Under the pieces are notes generated by a model. That model was not told the origin of the DNA and ran no database searches. It saw only the letters and a program-made list of their open reading frames with translations. A program made the translations under genes and the position numbers. From JANXZS01 sp963797255 (GTDB lineage: Bacteria; Acidobacteriota; Terriglobia; Terriglobales; Acidobacteriaceae): DNA of 64,000 nucleotides. Of the stretch, positions 43,094 to 52,408 are shown piece after piece. Location: the NCBI GenBank assembly GCA_963797255.1, contig CAWCOV010000030.1, positions 1-64,000 on the forward strand, given 5' to 3'. The stretch's first letter is position 1, and each line of letters starts with the position of its first letter.

Positions 43094-44176
43094 TTGCAAC
43101 GGCTTAGCGACCATTTACGCGTGCTCATTGTGCGTACCGGCGCCATGGGCGACATTATCCACGCGCTGCCTGCAATCACGGCGCTGCGGGCAGCCCATCC
43201 CAGTTGGTATCTCGGGTGGGCGGTCGAGCCACGATGGCGAGCACTGCTTTGCGCAGAGTCGAAGCCGGACGATTTCGGACGCAGCAATCTACGTATGCCG
43301 CTCGTCGACCAGATTCATCGCGCCAACACCCGTCGCTGGTCGCACCAACCTCTTAGCGGCTCAACGGTCGAAGATGTTTTCCGCATCCGCCGCGAATTGA
43401 AGAAGTTCCGTTATGACGTCTGCATCGACCTTCAAGGATCAATTCGATCCGCGGTAATTGGACGCTGGTCACGCGCCTCGAGGAGTATCGGCGCAAGTGT
43501 TCCGCGCGAATCACCCGCCCGCTGGTTCTACAACGAGAAGGTTCCGACAAACACAGAGCATGTGATTGAGCAGGCGTTGGAACTGGTTGGCACAATTGCC
43601 AAGGAACAACTGCAATACATGCAGGCCAGTTTGCCACGAGACGAGTACGCGGAGTCTTGGTGTGAACAATTTCTCTGCCGGGAAACGTCCCCAATTGTTT
43701 TGATGAACCCCGGTGCCGGATGGGGGGCCAAGCAGTGGCCGGCGGAGCGTTACGGCGAAGTAGCGAAGGCTCTCGCCGCATTGGGATATTGCGTGGTCGT
43801 GAATACGGGACCCTCGGAAGAATCTCTTGCAAAGGAAGTAGTTCGTGCCAGTGGACGCACCGCGGTGACGGCGGAGTGCAACGTGAGCCAGTTGATTTCT
43901 CTCACGAGGCGGTCGAGCCTGATGATTGCGGGTGACACGGGTCCGCTTCATCTCGCCTGCGCCCTGGGCAAGCCAGTGGTTGGCATTTATGGGCCCACCG
44001 ATCCGGCACGCAATGGTCCGTACGGAAGTGAGAATCGCGTTCTTCGCAGTCCGCTCAGCAAGCGCGATCATAGTCAAAAGGCCGCACCCGAAGCCGGGCT
44101 GCTTACAATTACTCCGGAGGCGGTATTGGGTGCAACGGTAGAACTGCTCCAGAACTCCTCGCGGACGTCGGCATGA
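43094..44176 (+). CDS. Glycosyltransferase family 9, lipopolysaccharide heptosyltransferase I-type
   Basis: A 360-residue protein from TTG 43094 (GAGAGA about eight bases upstream); GTG 43121 is an alternative. VLIVRTGAMGDIIHALPAI, NPGAGWGAKQWPAERY and AGDTGPLHLACALGKPVVGIYGPTDPARNGPYG are the GT9 blocks, closest to WaaC. It should add the first heptose to Kdo. It stands directly after waaA and lpxK and overlaps the next gene by four bases. Confidence 0.9.
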   Translation: MQRLSDHLRVLIVRTGAMGDIIHALPAITALRAAHPSWYLGWAVEPRWRALLCAESKPDDFGRSNLRMPLVDQIHRANTRRWSHQPLSGSTVEDVFRIRRELKKFRYDVCIDLQGSIRSAVIGRWSRASRSIGASVPRESPARWFYNEKVPTNTEHVIEQALELVGTIAKEQLQYMQASLPRDEYAESWCEQFLCRETSPIVLMNPGAGWGAKQWPAERYGEVAKALAALGYCVVVNTGPSEESLAKEVVRASGRTAVTAECNVSQLISLTRRSSLMIAGDTGPLHLACALGKPVVGIYGPTDPARNGPYGSENRVLRSPLSKRDHSQKAAPEAGLLTITPEAVLGATVELLQNSSRTSA

Positions 44177-44724
44177 GCCTATCCTGGCACTCCATCGCGC
44201 GTCGTATTCGAGTGCCCCTGGGATTTGTGGTCGCCTTACTGTTTTTGGTGCTGGCACGACCGACCGTGCGCTCCATGCTTTGGAGCCTTGTCCTTGTTAT
44301 TCCAGGAGTATTTCTGCGCGGTTACGCCTCCGGGTACGTCAAGAAAAACGCGGAGCTTACCATTAGCGGTCCCTATGCATTTACGCGCAACCCCCTCTAT
44401 CTGGGTTCATTCATGATTGCCTTCGGATTTGCCATGGCATCGAGAAGCCCAACCATTGCCCTTGTCCTGGCGGCCGGTTTTGCCTTTATCTACATACCCG
44501 TTATTCGAGCGGAGGAAGAATACCTGCGGGCCACATTTGCTGAATTTCAGGCCTATTCCAGCCACGTTCCGAGACTCATTCCAAGGCTTTCACCGGCCGA
44601 TCTGGGAGCGGAGTCGGGTCGCTTTTCCATGGCTCTCTACATTCAGCACCGCGAGTACAATGCACTTCTAGGAGCAGTCAGTATCTATGCAGCTTTACTT
44701 CTTCGTTTGTATTTGCGCCGTTGA
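44173..44724 (+). CDS. Isoprenylcysteine carboxyl methyltransferase-family membrane protein
   Basis: A 183-residue protein with four to five membrane segments. GPYAFTRNPLYLG and IRAEEEYLRATFAEFQAYSSHVPRLIPRL form the conserved SAM-binding region of the ICMT/PEMT-like family, which methylates lipids or small hydrophobic acceptors. The start lies in the GT9 stop (ATGA). Its presence in an LPS operon suggests methylation of a lipid or envelope sugar, but the acceptor is unknown. Confidence 0.87.
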   Translation: MSLSWHSIARRIRVPLGFVVALLFLVLARPTVRSMLWSLVLVIPGVFLRGYASGYVKKNAELTISGPYAFTRNPLYLGSFMIAFGFAMASRSPTIALVLAAGFAFIYIPVIRAEEEYLRATFAEFQAYSSHVPRLIPRLSPADLGAESGRFSMALYIQHREYNALLGAVSIYAALLLRLYLRR

Positions 44725-44754
44725 CTTCCAACGGATTCCAAAATCCCTGCGAGC

Positions 44755-45543
44755 GTGCTGACTTTGATCCTGCGTGATCTTCGGTTCCTGCTTCAACTCT
44801 GCATCCTGATGCCGGTGCTGGCTTCCGCCCTGGATGCCGAACAAATGCCCGAATTACGTGCTCCACAAACCAGCTACACTTTCCCGGCACACCAGACGCT
44901 CACCTACTCTGTGGATTGGAGGGTCTTCCCTGCGGGCACGGCGGTGCTCCATCTGGAAGCCGATGGGGATCGCGAAAAGGTTTCCGCCACCGCCGACACG
45001 ATTGGCGCCATTACGATGCTGTACCGGGTGAGCGACAAATATCAGTCTTCCTTCGACCTTAAGAGCGGATGCTCGTATGGATTTGCCAAGCAGATTATTC
45101 AGGGTCGCAGACAAATAAGTACCGACCTGCGCTTCGATTACGCGCAGAAGAAGTCGACGCTGGATGAAAAGAACCTGGTCACAGGGAGCACGAAACATCA
45201 GGAAGCAGTTATCCCACCGTGCGTTACCGATCTTCTCTCAGCAATTTTCTACGCCGCCTCTCAGCCGATGGAGGTGGGAAAGAGCTTTCAAATGCCGGTG
45301 GGCGATTCGATCAAGACCATCCCGGTCACAATGAAAGTTGAAGCAAAAGAAGAGATCATCACACCGCTAGGCAAGTATCAGACGCTGCGGGTTCAGCCCA
45401 CCGCAGACGAGGGAGTAGTAAAGAACCGCGGGAACATCTGGATATGGTACACGGACGATGATCGCCATACGCCGGTACAGATGCGCGCGCGCCTCTTTTG
45501 GGGCACGATCACGTTTCACCTTACGGGCAACGACCAGAAGTAG
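44755..45543 (+). CDS. DUF3108 secreted protein
   Basis: A 262-residue protein from a GTG start, with a signal peptide (cleavage near LASALD/AEQ). FPAHQTLTYSVDWRVFPAGTAVLHLE is the entry of the DUF3108 fold, and it continues through LSAIFYAASQPMEVGKSFQMPV to IWIWYTDDDRHTPVQMRARLFWGTITFHL. The family is an outer-envelope beta structure of unknown activity, often found with envelope genes. It closes the waaA-lpxK cluster, 30 bases after the ICMT gene. Confidence 0.87.
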   Translation: MLTLILRDLRFLLQLCILMPVLASALDAEQMPELRAPQTSYTFPAHQTLTYSVDWRVFPAGTAVLHLEADGDREKVSATADTIGAITMLYRVSDKYQSSFDLKSGCSYGFAKQIIQGRRQISTDLRFDYAQKKSTLDEKNLVTGSTKHQEAVIPPCVTDLLSAIFYAASQPMEVGKSFQMPVGDSIKTIPVTMKVEAKEEIITPLGKYQTLRVQPTADEGVVKNRGNIWIWYTDDDRHTPVQMRARLFWGTITFHLTGNDQK

Positions 45544-45551
45544 CACTTCGA

Positions 45552-45851
45552 CTATTGCATGCGATATCGTTCGCGCATGAGCCGTTGCAGCCGCGGCTTG
45601 TAGATCAGGTCGTACGCAAGTTCTTTGTCAGGAAACATGGCCAGCGCGGCGCGGCGACTGTCCGCTATCATGCTGGAGGCCTCGTCAATGGTGAGGCTCG
45701 CATCCTGGCTCAATACTGAGATCACCATATCCATCATCAGTTGCAACCTGCGCAACTTGCGGCGCTCGTCCTGGACCTCGTCCGCAGTTTGAATGTGAGA
45801 ACTCTCCGAATTCGCAGACGGCTCAGTGTTGTCCGAATCGCTTAATCCCAT
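45552..45851 (-). CDS. Small hypothetical protein, helical
   Basis: A 99-residue protein with a strong AGGAGG eight bases upstream of its ATG. It is mostly charged helix: DEVQDERRKLRRLQLMMDMVISVL and LTIDEASSMIADSRRAALAMFPDKELAYDLIYKPRL. The N-terminal 25 residues are Ser/Asn/Glu-rich. No family recognised. It is convergent with DUF3108 (eight bases apart) and stands alone. Confidence 0.75.
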   Translation of the reverse strand: MGLSDSDNTEPSANSESSHIQTADEVQDERRKLRRLQLMMDMVISVLSQDASLTIDEASSMIADSRRAALAMFPDKELAYDLIYKPRLQRLMRERYRMQ

Positions 45852-45974
45852 CGACGCCTACCTCCTGCGCACTAGGTATGTATGCGCATACTACAACGGC
45901 TTAACTGCCTATTGTTAAGACGCAGTAATGTGAAATTGAGCGGGGGGTTCCTTTGTTGGTGCATCAAAAAGCAC

Positions 45975-48713
45975 TTATCTCATTGAATCGCGGTCGGCGG
46001 ATGCCAGCGGACGCGCCGTGATTCCTTTGCCATCCAGGTAAAAGCTGGTGGCGCCCATCGTGTCCGTACGATAGGTGCGAATGTGGGCATTGCTTAGTTT
46101 TTCCAGGGTCTCCATTCGTGGGTGGCCATAGTGGTTCTGGGATCCCACAGAAATGATCGCGAACTTCGGATTCACAGCGCGCAGAAAATCCGGATTTGTA
46201 GAGGTAGCGCTTCCATGATGCCCTATTTTCAACAGCGTACTCGCGATATCGCCGTTCGCGATAATCTGCGACTCACTCGGCCGCTCAGCATCCCCTTCAA
46301 GCAGGATGGAGGTGTCGCGGAAAGAGATGCGCATGACCAGAGAATCGTCATTCGCGGGCGTCAGGCCGGGCGTGTAGTCGTGCTGGGGTGACAGGATGTG
46401 CACGGGAACATCGCCGAAATCGAAGGTGTCCCCAGCAACGTGTTTGCGAATGGCGATGCCTTGCTGAGCAGCCTGCTGCAACAGCGCATCGTACTCAGGC
46501 GAAGAGGGATTGGTGCCCACCCATAATTCAGCGGGACGAAAGTTTTTTAAAATGGCCAACATGCCGCCGATGTGGTCCCCATGCGCGTGAGTCAACGCAA
46601 CAGCGTCCAATTTTTGAACGCCACGAGACCACAACGTAGGAGACACAACTTCTTCCCCAATATCAAAATTGTGTACCGCGCCGGGTGCGCCGCCGAAGCC
46701 CCCCGCATCGATGAGTAGCGTTTTTCCTTGCGGCGTGATCAACAGTAGGGAGTCTCCCTGTCCCACGTCGATGGCTTCCAACTCCATTGTGTTAGGTGCG
46801 CGTTGAGGAGAGCTTGGCCTCACCGCGATATATCCCGCGAGCGCCAGGGCGACACAGCCGGTAGCTGCGAAACGCCAGGATTGTCGGACGCTCCAAATTG
46901 CATAAGCAACAAGCAACACGAAACAAATAATGGCGAAGGTCGCCGGGCCGGGTATGCGGAAATCTCCTCCGCGCAAATTGGCGAAGGACCGCACCAGCCA
47001 GACGGTCGCGTGTAGCAGGAGAGCAGTCACTGTGGCGGGAAGAAATGCAATCCCCGGGGCGACAAGAACCGCAGCGAACGTGAGCAATGCCGATGGCAGC
47101 AGGACGCCGATGAAGGGCACGATGAGGAAGTTCACGGGAAGCGCGAGCAGAGTGATTCGGTGAAAGTACATCGCCATGGGCAGAGACATGATCAATTCCA
47201 CGACGAGAGATACGAGCAGCAATTCCAGAACGCGCAGGCAGAAATGCAGTCCTCCCACCAACAAGATTCGTGCATATCTTCGCCCGATCAATGGACTGAA
47301 TTTGTATAGCAGCAGGCGCAGGCTGACGCGAAACTGTGCCGCCTTCGGCGGTAGGGAAACATCTAGCGCGAGTAGATCGATATCGCGAGTAGCCCGTAGA
47401 TATGGCGCGAATGTCTTTTCCGCCAACGGTGAGGCGAGCCCGGCAATCGCGACAACTGCAAGTAGTGTCATCTGAAAACCGGCGTCGAAAAGCGATCGAG
47501 GGTTGAACGCCAATAAGCAGAGAGCGGCAAATCCGACCGCATTCAACGCGTTGCGTTGCCGAAAGAGCAGGCGTCCGAACAGGTAGAGTGTGACCATCCA
47601 GAACGAGCGTTGTACCGGCTGCCCAAAGCCGGTGAAGAGGGCGTACATCAAGGAAACAAAGATGGTGGCGAACGATGCCCAAATGCGCGACATTTTCAGA
47701 ATGCGTGTAGCCCAGAAGACTAAGCTCGCTACGATCGCGAGATGCATCCCGGAGACGACAAGCAAGTGAAAAGAGCCGGTGCGCTCAAACCCTACGCGAA
47801 TGCCACGGCTCAAATAGGTGCGGTCCCCTGTCACCATCGCGGTCAGCATCGCGGCATCTTCCTGCGTCAGCTTGAGCAATTGCGGCAGACGCGAGATCAT
47901 AGCTTCATTGCTCGCGAAGTGCATCAACCGTTCGCTGGATATGGTCTGGATTTGCTTTAACCAACAAGCCAGCATGGCTGGCTGGCCCAACGTCGTCGGC
48001 CCGATAACAAGCCGATTCCGCTGGGTGGATCCCAGGACGCCGATTCCTTGTTGCAGCAGATATGCTCTGCCATCCCACACACCGGGGTCGACAAAGCGCT
48101 GCGGCTGATGAGGAATGACCGCCACCTTGACCGCACTGCCACACGTGACTGCGTGAAAAGTCTCGCCAACCGGCGCAAAAACGTTGAGTCGCAAGCCTCC
48201 ATCCAGGGCAGCCATCTCATCAGAATTTGCTGAGACCTGTTCAATGCGGCGAATTCGAAGATCCACTTGCTGCGAGAATTCTTTTTTCGGCGCGCCGCCA
48301 TACATGGGAAGCGACTCTTCGACCTGGATGGGCCCGACGCGGATCACATCGCCTTCGATAGATAGGCTCAGGCCGTCCGCCATCGATATCAGTTTCGCCT
48401 GCGTGGCGGGATACGGTTCAACCTGCAAGCAGAGCGCCCCTGCGAAAAAACAAGTCAGCATTGCTGGCGCGAAGACAACTCGAGGAGCGCGTGCGATCGC
48501 GACGAGTGTGAGGATCACCGAAAGGCAAAGTGATGTGATTAAGGGAACTGGTTGTTGCCAGCGTAGATAGCTCAGCAATATGCCAAGCGCGAAGCAACAG
48601 GCCGCGAAAAACAAAGGCGCGACGGTAATTCGCAGCGGCTCCTCGCTCGCACGAGTTCGGCTTCGAACGGAAAGCACAGTGGCCGTCGGCGGAGAAGCGA
48701 TGGAGGTCGACAT
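45975..48713 (-). CDS. comEC: ComEC/Rec2 DNA-uptake channel protein
   Basis: A 912-residue protein from ATG 48713 (AAGGG upstream); the frame begins at GTG 48737. An N-terminal DUF4131-type region (about 35-220) precedes the Competence domain, with about ten membrane helices and HLLVVSGMHLAIVA as the family signature. The C-terminal metallo-beta-lactamase domain has the THAHGDHIGG metal motif. ComEC moves single-stranded DNA across the inner membrane; whether this species is naturally transformable is not shown here. It is the last gene of the valS operon, 30 bases after the rRNA methyltransferase. Confidence 0.93.
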   Translation of the reverse strand: MSTSIASPPTATVLSVRSRTRASEEPLRITVAPLFFAACCFALGILLSYLRWQQPVPLITSLCLSVILTLVAIARAPRVVFAPAMLTCFFAGALCLQVEPYPATQAKLISMADGLSLSIEGDVIRVGPIQVEESLPMYGGAPKKEFSQQVDLRIRRIEQVSANSDEMAALDGGLRLNVFAPVGETFHAVTCGSAVKVAVIPHQPQRFVDPGVWDGRAYLLQQGIGVLGSTQRNRLVIGPTTLGQPAMLACWLKQIQTISSERLMHFASNEAMISRLPQLLKLTQEDAAMLTAMVTGDRTYLSRGIRVGFERTGSFHLLVVSGMHLAIVASLVFWATRILKMSRIWASFATIFVSLMYALFTGFGQPVQRSFWMVTLYLFGRLLFRQRNALNAVGFAALCLLAFNPRSLFDAGFQMTLLAVVAIAGLASPLAEKTFAPYLRATRDIDLLALDVSLPPKAAQFRVSLRLLLYKFSPLIGRRYARILLVGGLHFCLRVLELLLVSLVVELIMSLPMAMYFHRITLLALPVNFLIVPFIGVLLPSALLTFAAVLVAPGIAFLPATVTALLLHATVWLVRSFANLRGGDFRIPGPATFAIICFVLLVAYAIWSVRQSWRFAATGCVALALAGYIAVRPSSPQRAPNTMELEAIDVGQGDSLLLITPQGKTLLIDAGGFGGAPGAVHNFDIGEEVVSPTLWSRGVQKLDAVALTHAHGDHIGGMLAILKNFRPAELWVGTNPSSPEYDALLQQAAQQGIAIRKHVAGDTFDFGDVPVHILSPQHDYTPGLTPANDDSLVMRISFRDTSILLEGDAERPSESQIIANGDIASTLLKIGHHGSATSTNPDFLRAVNPKFAIISVGSQNHYGHPRMETLEKLSNAHIRTYRTDTMGATSFYLDGKGITARPLASADRDSMR

Positions 48714-48743
48714 AGGACCCTTGACCCTAGAGGCCACGGTTCA

Positions 48744-50051
48744 TTATGGACGAGTGAGAACCACGACCGATTCCATGTGGAAGGTCTGGGGGAACAGATC
48801 GACCAGGTGAATGCTTTTGAAGTTGTAGCCCGATTGTATCAGTGTGTTCAGATCGCGCGACAGCGTGGCGGGATCGCAGGATACGTAGACAATTTCCCTT
48901 GACGCAACGCGGGCAAGCAGCGAGCAGACCTCATCGCCAAGCCCCGTGCGCGGAGGATCGACGACGACCAGATCAGGCTGCGGAATCTTGGAGCGCGTTT
49001 GTTGGCGAAGGAAATCGCGCGTCGGCATTCGGGCAGTTTTGTGGGCAGTCCCCTGCAGATTGAAGGCCAGATCGCCCCACGATGTTGCGCCAGACTCCAC
49101 TGCAAAAACTTTCTCAAAGCCTGCAGTCAAGCGCAGAGCGAACAATCCGACTCCGGCGTAAAGATCCCATGCGAGTTTTCCGCTGCGACCCTCGGTCACC
49201 AACTTTGCCAAAGGATCGACGAGGAATCGATTCACCTGGAAGAATGATCCGAGGCTCACCCGATACTCGTAGCCAGCAGTTTGATACTTGATCGAAGGCT
49301 CGCCCCATCTTGCCAGAACTTGTCCTTGGTTCTCGTCGTCGCCATGCGCAAACAGAGCAGAACCACAAAGCTCCGGCATACTTGTTGCGAGGCCCGTGCA
49401 CACTTTCTCAAGTAACTCGGCACCGTTGCGCGGGCTTTTCAGGGAGTGAGCCGACATCAACAATTTGTCGCCACTCTCGTTGGTAAAAAGCTCGATCTCT
49501 TCGCAAAGGTCGCCCAGGCCAAGTTCACTTCCTCGCTCCGTGATGGCTTCGACAGCTCTTTCCAGCAGTGGCGCCGCAATGGGGCATTGCGACACCGCGA
49601 CGGTGGCGTGAGACCCGCTTCGCCTATAACAAAGCGTAAACTCGGGCTGACGTTGAACCAGGAGTCGGATGCGATTTCGATAGGCCAGGGGCTCTGCAGC
49701 AAGCACCGCGATCTCCGGTAAATTCTTCAGCCGGGCGCGTGAGAGTGCCTCCTGAAGGATGGAGCACTTCATCTGCAATTGATTTTCGTAAATGGAGTGT
49801 TGGTAGTGACAGCCTCCGCAGTTTCCGAAGTAGGGGCACGGCGGAGAGTTGCGTGCAGGTGACCCTTCAAGAATTGAATCCAACTCACCGGTCGCGTAGC
49901 TTCGCTTATCTTCGGCAATATGAATTTCGACGGTCTCGCCCGGCAAAGTAAAGGGAACAAAAACGGTCTTGCCAAAGAGCGGGTCTGCCTCATCACTCAC
50001 GCGACCAAGGCCGGAGCCGCCATAAACAGCCTTGTCAATCCGCAGCTTCAT
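48744..50051 (-). CDS. RlmD/TrmA-family RNA (uracil-5-)-methyltransferase
   Basis: A 435-residue protein. The N-terminal TRAM domain (MKLRIDKAVYGGSGLGRV) is followed by CPYFGNCGGCHYQH, which with a preceding Cys forms the 4Fe-4S site of RlmD/RlmCD enzymes. The SAM domain has WDLYAGVGLFALRL and VVDPPRTGL; VYVSCDPATLSRDL holds the catalytic Cys. It should methylate a uridine of 23S rRNA. It overlaps the preceding hypothetical gene by four bases (ATGA). Confidence 0.9.
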   Translation of the reverse strand: MKLRIDKAVYGGSGLGRVSDEADPLFGKTVFVPFTLPGETVEIHIAEDKRSYATGELDSILEGSPARNSPPCPYFGNCGGCHYQHSIYENQLQMKCSILQEALSRARLKNLPEIAVLAAEPLAYRNRIRLLVQRQPEFTLCYRRSGSHATVAVSQCPIAAPLLERAVEAITERGSELGLGDLCEEIELFTNESGDKLLMSAHSLKSPRNGAELLEKVCTGLATSMPELCGSALFAHGDDENQGQVLARWGEPSIKYQTAGYEYRVSLGSFFQVNRFLVDPLAKLVTEGRSGKLAWDLYAGVGLFALRLTAGFEKVFAVESGATSWGDLAFNLQGTAHKTARMPTRDFLRQQTRSKIPQPDLVVVDPPRTGLGDEVCSLLARVASREIVYVSCDPATLSRDLNTLIQSGYNFKSIHLVDLFPQTFHMESVVVLTRP

Positions 50052-50755
50052 CCCTGGCTCATGTAGAAAAGGCTCAGCCGTGGGAGGCCATTTCTTTCTA
50101 GGAGCTTTTTGTGCAGAAACTGTTGCTCCACCTGGCGAATCTGCGCGCTCTGCATGCGGCTGCGATACGGCGCTAGCTCGCGCGCTGCCTCTTCTCGCAA
50201 CGTGGTCAATTCAGATTCCGTCGCACAGGTTACAAGCAAGGCGAACATTTTCTCTTCCATCACAGAGAGCGTTCTCTCCAGAGTTTCAAGCACAGGCTCC
50301 GTCGTGAGCACTTCCGTTGCGAGCGATTCGAGTCGTTGCGCGAGTTCCGAGATCGATGCTGCAGTGGATTCCATTCCGCTCACCGATCGTATCTGCGCGG
50401 CACATGCATTGAGATGATCCGCAATTCGCTGCTGCTCAAAGCCGGCCGCGGCGGATGTGTCCTGCAACGCTGTGCTCGAACCGGTGGAGGCTTCCTTCAT
50501 GCTTTCCACCGCTGCCATCACTTCCTGTGTGCAGTAGCCCAGCCCGTTCACGCGGCGAACCCGGGCGTGCGATTTGCGCGCGTCATACTTGTCAAACGCT
50601 GCGTCGATTCCGCGCAGCACCGCTTCGAGCGGCACACCTGCTTCCCGCCATGTTTCGATCAAGGCCCAGTCCAGCGTAGAAAGCATGAGCAGCGTCCCGC
50701 GTCTCCGCTGGAAATGCTCTTCAATTTCGGTGAAGTAGTTGAAGTAGTTTTTCAA
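50048..50755 (-). CDS. Conserved-looking hypothetical protein inside the valS-comEC operon
   Basis: A 235-residue protein of unknown family. Residues about 1-65 look like a compact module (FTEIEEHFQRRRG, LSTLDWALIETWREAGVPLEAVLRGIDAAF). The rest is long helices with heptad-like spacing (about 110-215), charged at the end. There is no signal peptide or membrane segment, so it is cytoplasmic. It overlaps coaX and the methyltransferase gene by four bases each, so it is translated with both. Its tight placement implies a housekeeping role not yet assigned. Confidence 0.8.
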   Translation of the reverse strand: MKNYFNYFTEIEEHFQRRRGTLLMLSTLDWALIETWREAGVPLEAVLRGIDAAFDKYDARKSHARVRRVNGLGYCTQEVMAAVESMKEASTGSSTALQDTSAAAGFEQQRIADHLNACAAQIRSVSGMESTAASISELAQRLESLATEVLTTEPVLETLERTLSVMEEKMFALLVTCATESELTTLREEAARELAPYRSRMQSAQIRQVEQQFLHKKLLERNGLPRLSLFYMSQG

Positions 50756-51579
50756 CTTCCGTGTTTCTCTGTATCGTTTGCGTGCCCGCGGTGACGAGCA
50801 GAGCGATTGCGTTCGTAGATGATACGGAGGCCGTCCATGGTGAGCATGTCATCGATTTCAGAAATGTATTTCGAATCTTTCACCAGGAGTCTTGCAAGTC
50901 CACCGGTTGCGATAACCTTCGGCGTTTCCCCAAGTTCCGCGACAATATGCTCAAGAATCCCGTCCACCAGGCCGAGGTATCCGTAGTAGAGGCCGCTTTG
51001 GATGTTGACCATCGTATTCGTGCCGATGACCTTTGGAGGCTTGCGAATATCCACGCGCGCCAAGCGTGCAGCGCGAGAGAAAAGTGCGTCAGCGGAGATC
51101 CCAAGTCCCGGCGCGATCACGCCGCCGCAGTACTCTCCTTGTGCGGAGATGACGTCGAACGTCGTCGCTGTGCCAAAGTCTACGACCACACACGGACCGC
51201 CAAATTTTGCGAACGCGGCGACTCCATTGACGAGCCTGTCTGCTCCGAGTTCCGCGGGATTATCTACGAGGATGGGCATACCCGTCTTAATACCGGGCTC
51301 AACAAACATCGGCTTCAGCTTGAAATACTTTTCACAAACGCGCCGCAGTGTGGACTCTACAGGCGGCACAACCGACGCAATGATGATGCTGGTAACTTCG
51401 CTTGCCTTGATGCCTTGCATGTCAAACAGACTCAGGAAGAGGACGCCGTATTCGTCCGCCGTTTGCGTCTTGTGCGTGGTGATGCGCCAATGCGCCGCGA
51501 CTTCGGAGGCCGATTCCGACTCGAGCCGAAAGAGCGCGATGACAGTATTCGAATTTCCAACGTCGATGGTCAGCAGCAT
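50752..51579 (-). CDS. coaX: Type III pantothenate kinase CoaX
   Basis: A 275-residue protein from ATG 51579, chosen because the family begins MLLTIDVGNSNT and because birA ends four bases upstream; the open frame reaches 51696. GADRLVNGVAAF, VVDFGTATTFDV, GGVIAPGLGISADALFSRAARL and IATGGLA are all type III marks of the ASKHA fold. It makes phosphopantothenate for coenzyme A synthesis. The last four bases overlap the next gene. Confidence 0.96.
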   Translation of the reverse strand: MLLTIDVGNSNTVIALFRLESESASEVAAHWRITTHKTQTADEYGVLFLSLFDMQGIKASEVTSIIIASVVPPVESTLRRVCEKYFKLKPMFVEPGIKTGMPILVDNPAELGADRLVNGVAAFAKFGGPCVVVDFGTATTFDVISAQGEYCGGVIAPGLGISADALFSRAARLARVDIRKPPKVIGTNTMVNIQSGLYYGYLGLVDGILEHIVAELGETPKVIATGGLARLLVKDSKYISEIDDMLTMDGLRIIYERNRSARHRGHANDTEKHGS

Positions 51580-51583
51580 AGTT

Positions 51584-52399
51584 TTACCGGAATGGTGTGG
51601 ATTTGGGCTCGCGTACACCACCGGAGAGCACGGTACGCATACCATTGTTTGTCTGAACCAGAAGGAAACCGCGCTCGTCCAGCCCGGCCGTAACACCGGA
51701 AAAACTGTCGGCCTCCTCGACGAGAACTCTCTTGCCTTTCACCCACGTCGAGATTTGCTCAATCCTTGTGGGAATCTCGGCAGCGACACCTGGCACAGTC
51801 GCGGCCGACATCAAGAGCGACACCTCACGATGCAGCGATTGTAACAAAGCTATGATGAGTTCCTGACGAGACCAGTCGCGCCCACTCTCTATTCTTAGAG
51901 ACGTTGCAGTGTGCCGTAGATCTCCACCGAAACGATCCTGATGTACGTTGATGCCAATGCCGATTACAACATGTCGAATCCGCGTGACCTCGGCATTCAA
52001 CTCGGTGAGGATCCCGGCGAATTTAAGCGGTCCGAACAGCAGGTCGTTCGGCCAGCGGAGGTCAGGCTTCAATGTCGTTACCGCCTTGATCGCAGCGTGG
52101 ACCGCGAGACCGGCGGCGAGGGACAACCATAGAACATCAGCTGGGGCTATCGCTGGCCGCAGCAGTGCGCTCAGGTAGATTCCCGCGCCCGGTTCTGAAT
52201 GCCAATCGTGATCGCCACGGCCACGCCCCGCTGTCTGCTCGTCTGCAAGATAAACGGTGCCATGTTCCGCACCCGCGTCGGCTTCCTGCATTGCAAGGCT
52301 GTTTGTAGAGGGGAGGGAAGGGAAGAGCCGCAGCTTGCCTGCGAACATGGTGTCTGCAATCGCGTTGTTGATCGAGAAGGGATCCAGAGGGTCAAGCAT
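51584..52399 (-). CDS. birA: Biotin-[acetyl-CoA-carboxylase] ligase BirA, no DNA-binding domain
   Basis: A 271-residue ligase with no N-terminal winged helix, so it is not a repressor. LPSTN, the ATP/biotin loop GRGRGDHDWHS (canonical GRGRRGRxW), WPNDLLFGPLKFAGIL and GIGINVH lead to a small C-terminal SH3-like domain (GVTAGLDERGFLLV). It biotinylates acetyl-CoA carboxylase. It lies between nadC (9-base gap) and coaX (4-base gap), all cofactor genes. Confidence 0.93.
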   Translation of the reverse strand: MLDPLDPFSINNAIADTMFAGKLRLFPSLPSTNSLAMQEADAGAEHGTVYLADEQTAGRGRGDHDWHSEPGAGIYLSALLRPAIAPADVLWLSLAAGLAVHAAIKAVTTLKPDLRWPNDLLFGPLKFAGILTELNAEVTRIRHVVIGIGINVHQDRFGGDLRHTATSLRIESGRDWSRQELIIALLQSLHREVSLLMSAATVPGVAAEIPTRIEQISTWVKGKRVLVEEADSFSGVTAGLDERGFLLVQTNNGMRTVLSGGVREPKSTPFR

Positions 52400-52408
52400 T
52401 GCGAGGAA

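Noticed and set aside
46792..47682. 296-codon minus-strand frame inside comEC
   Set aside because: Out-of-frame shadow with Arg/Cys/Ser-rich sequence; comEC is continuous across it.
50761..51693. 310-codon plus-strand frame opposite coaX
   Set aside because: Basic, low-complexity composition; coaX motifs on the other strand are unambiguous.
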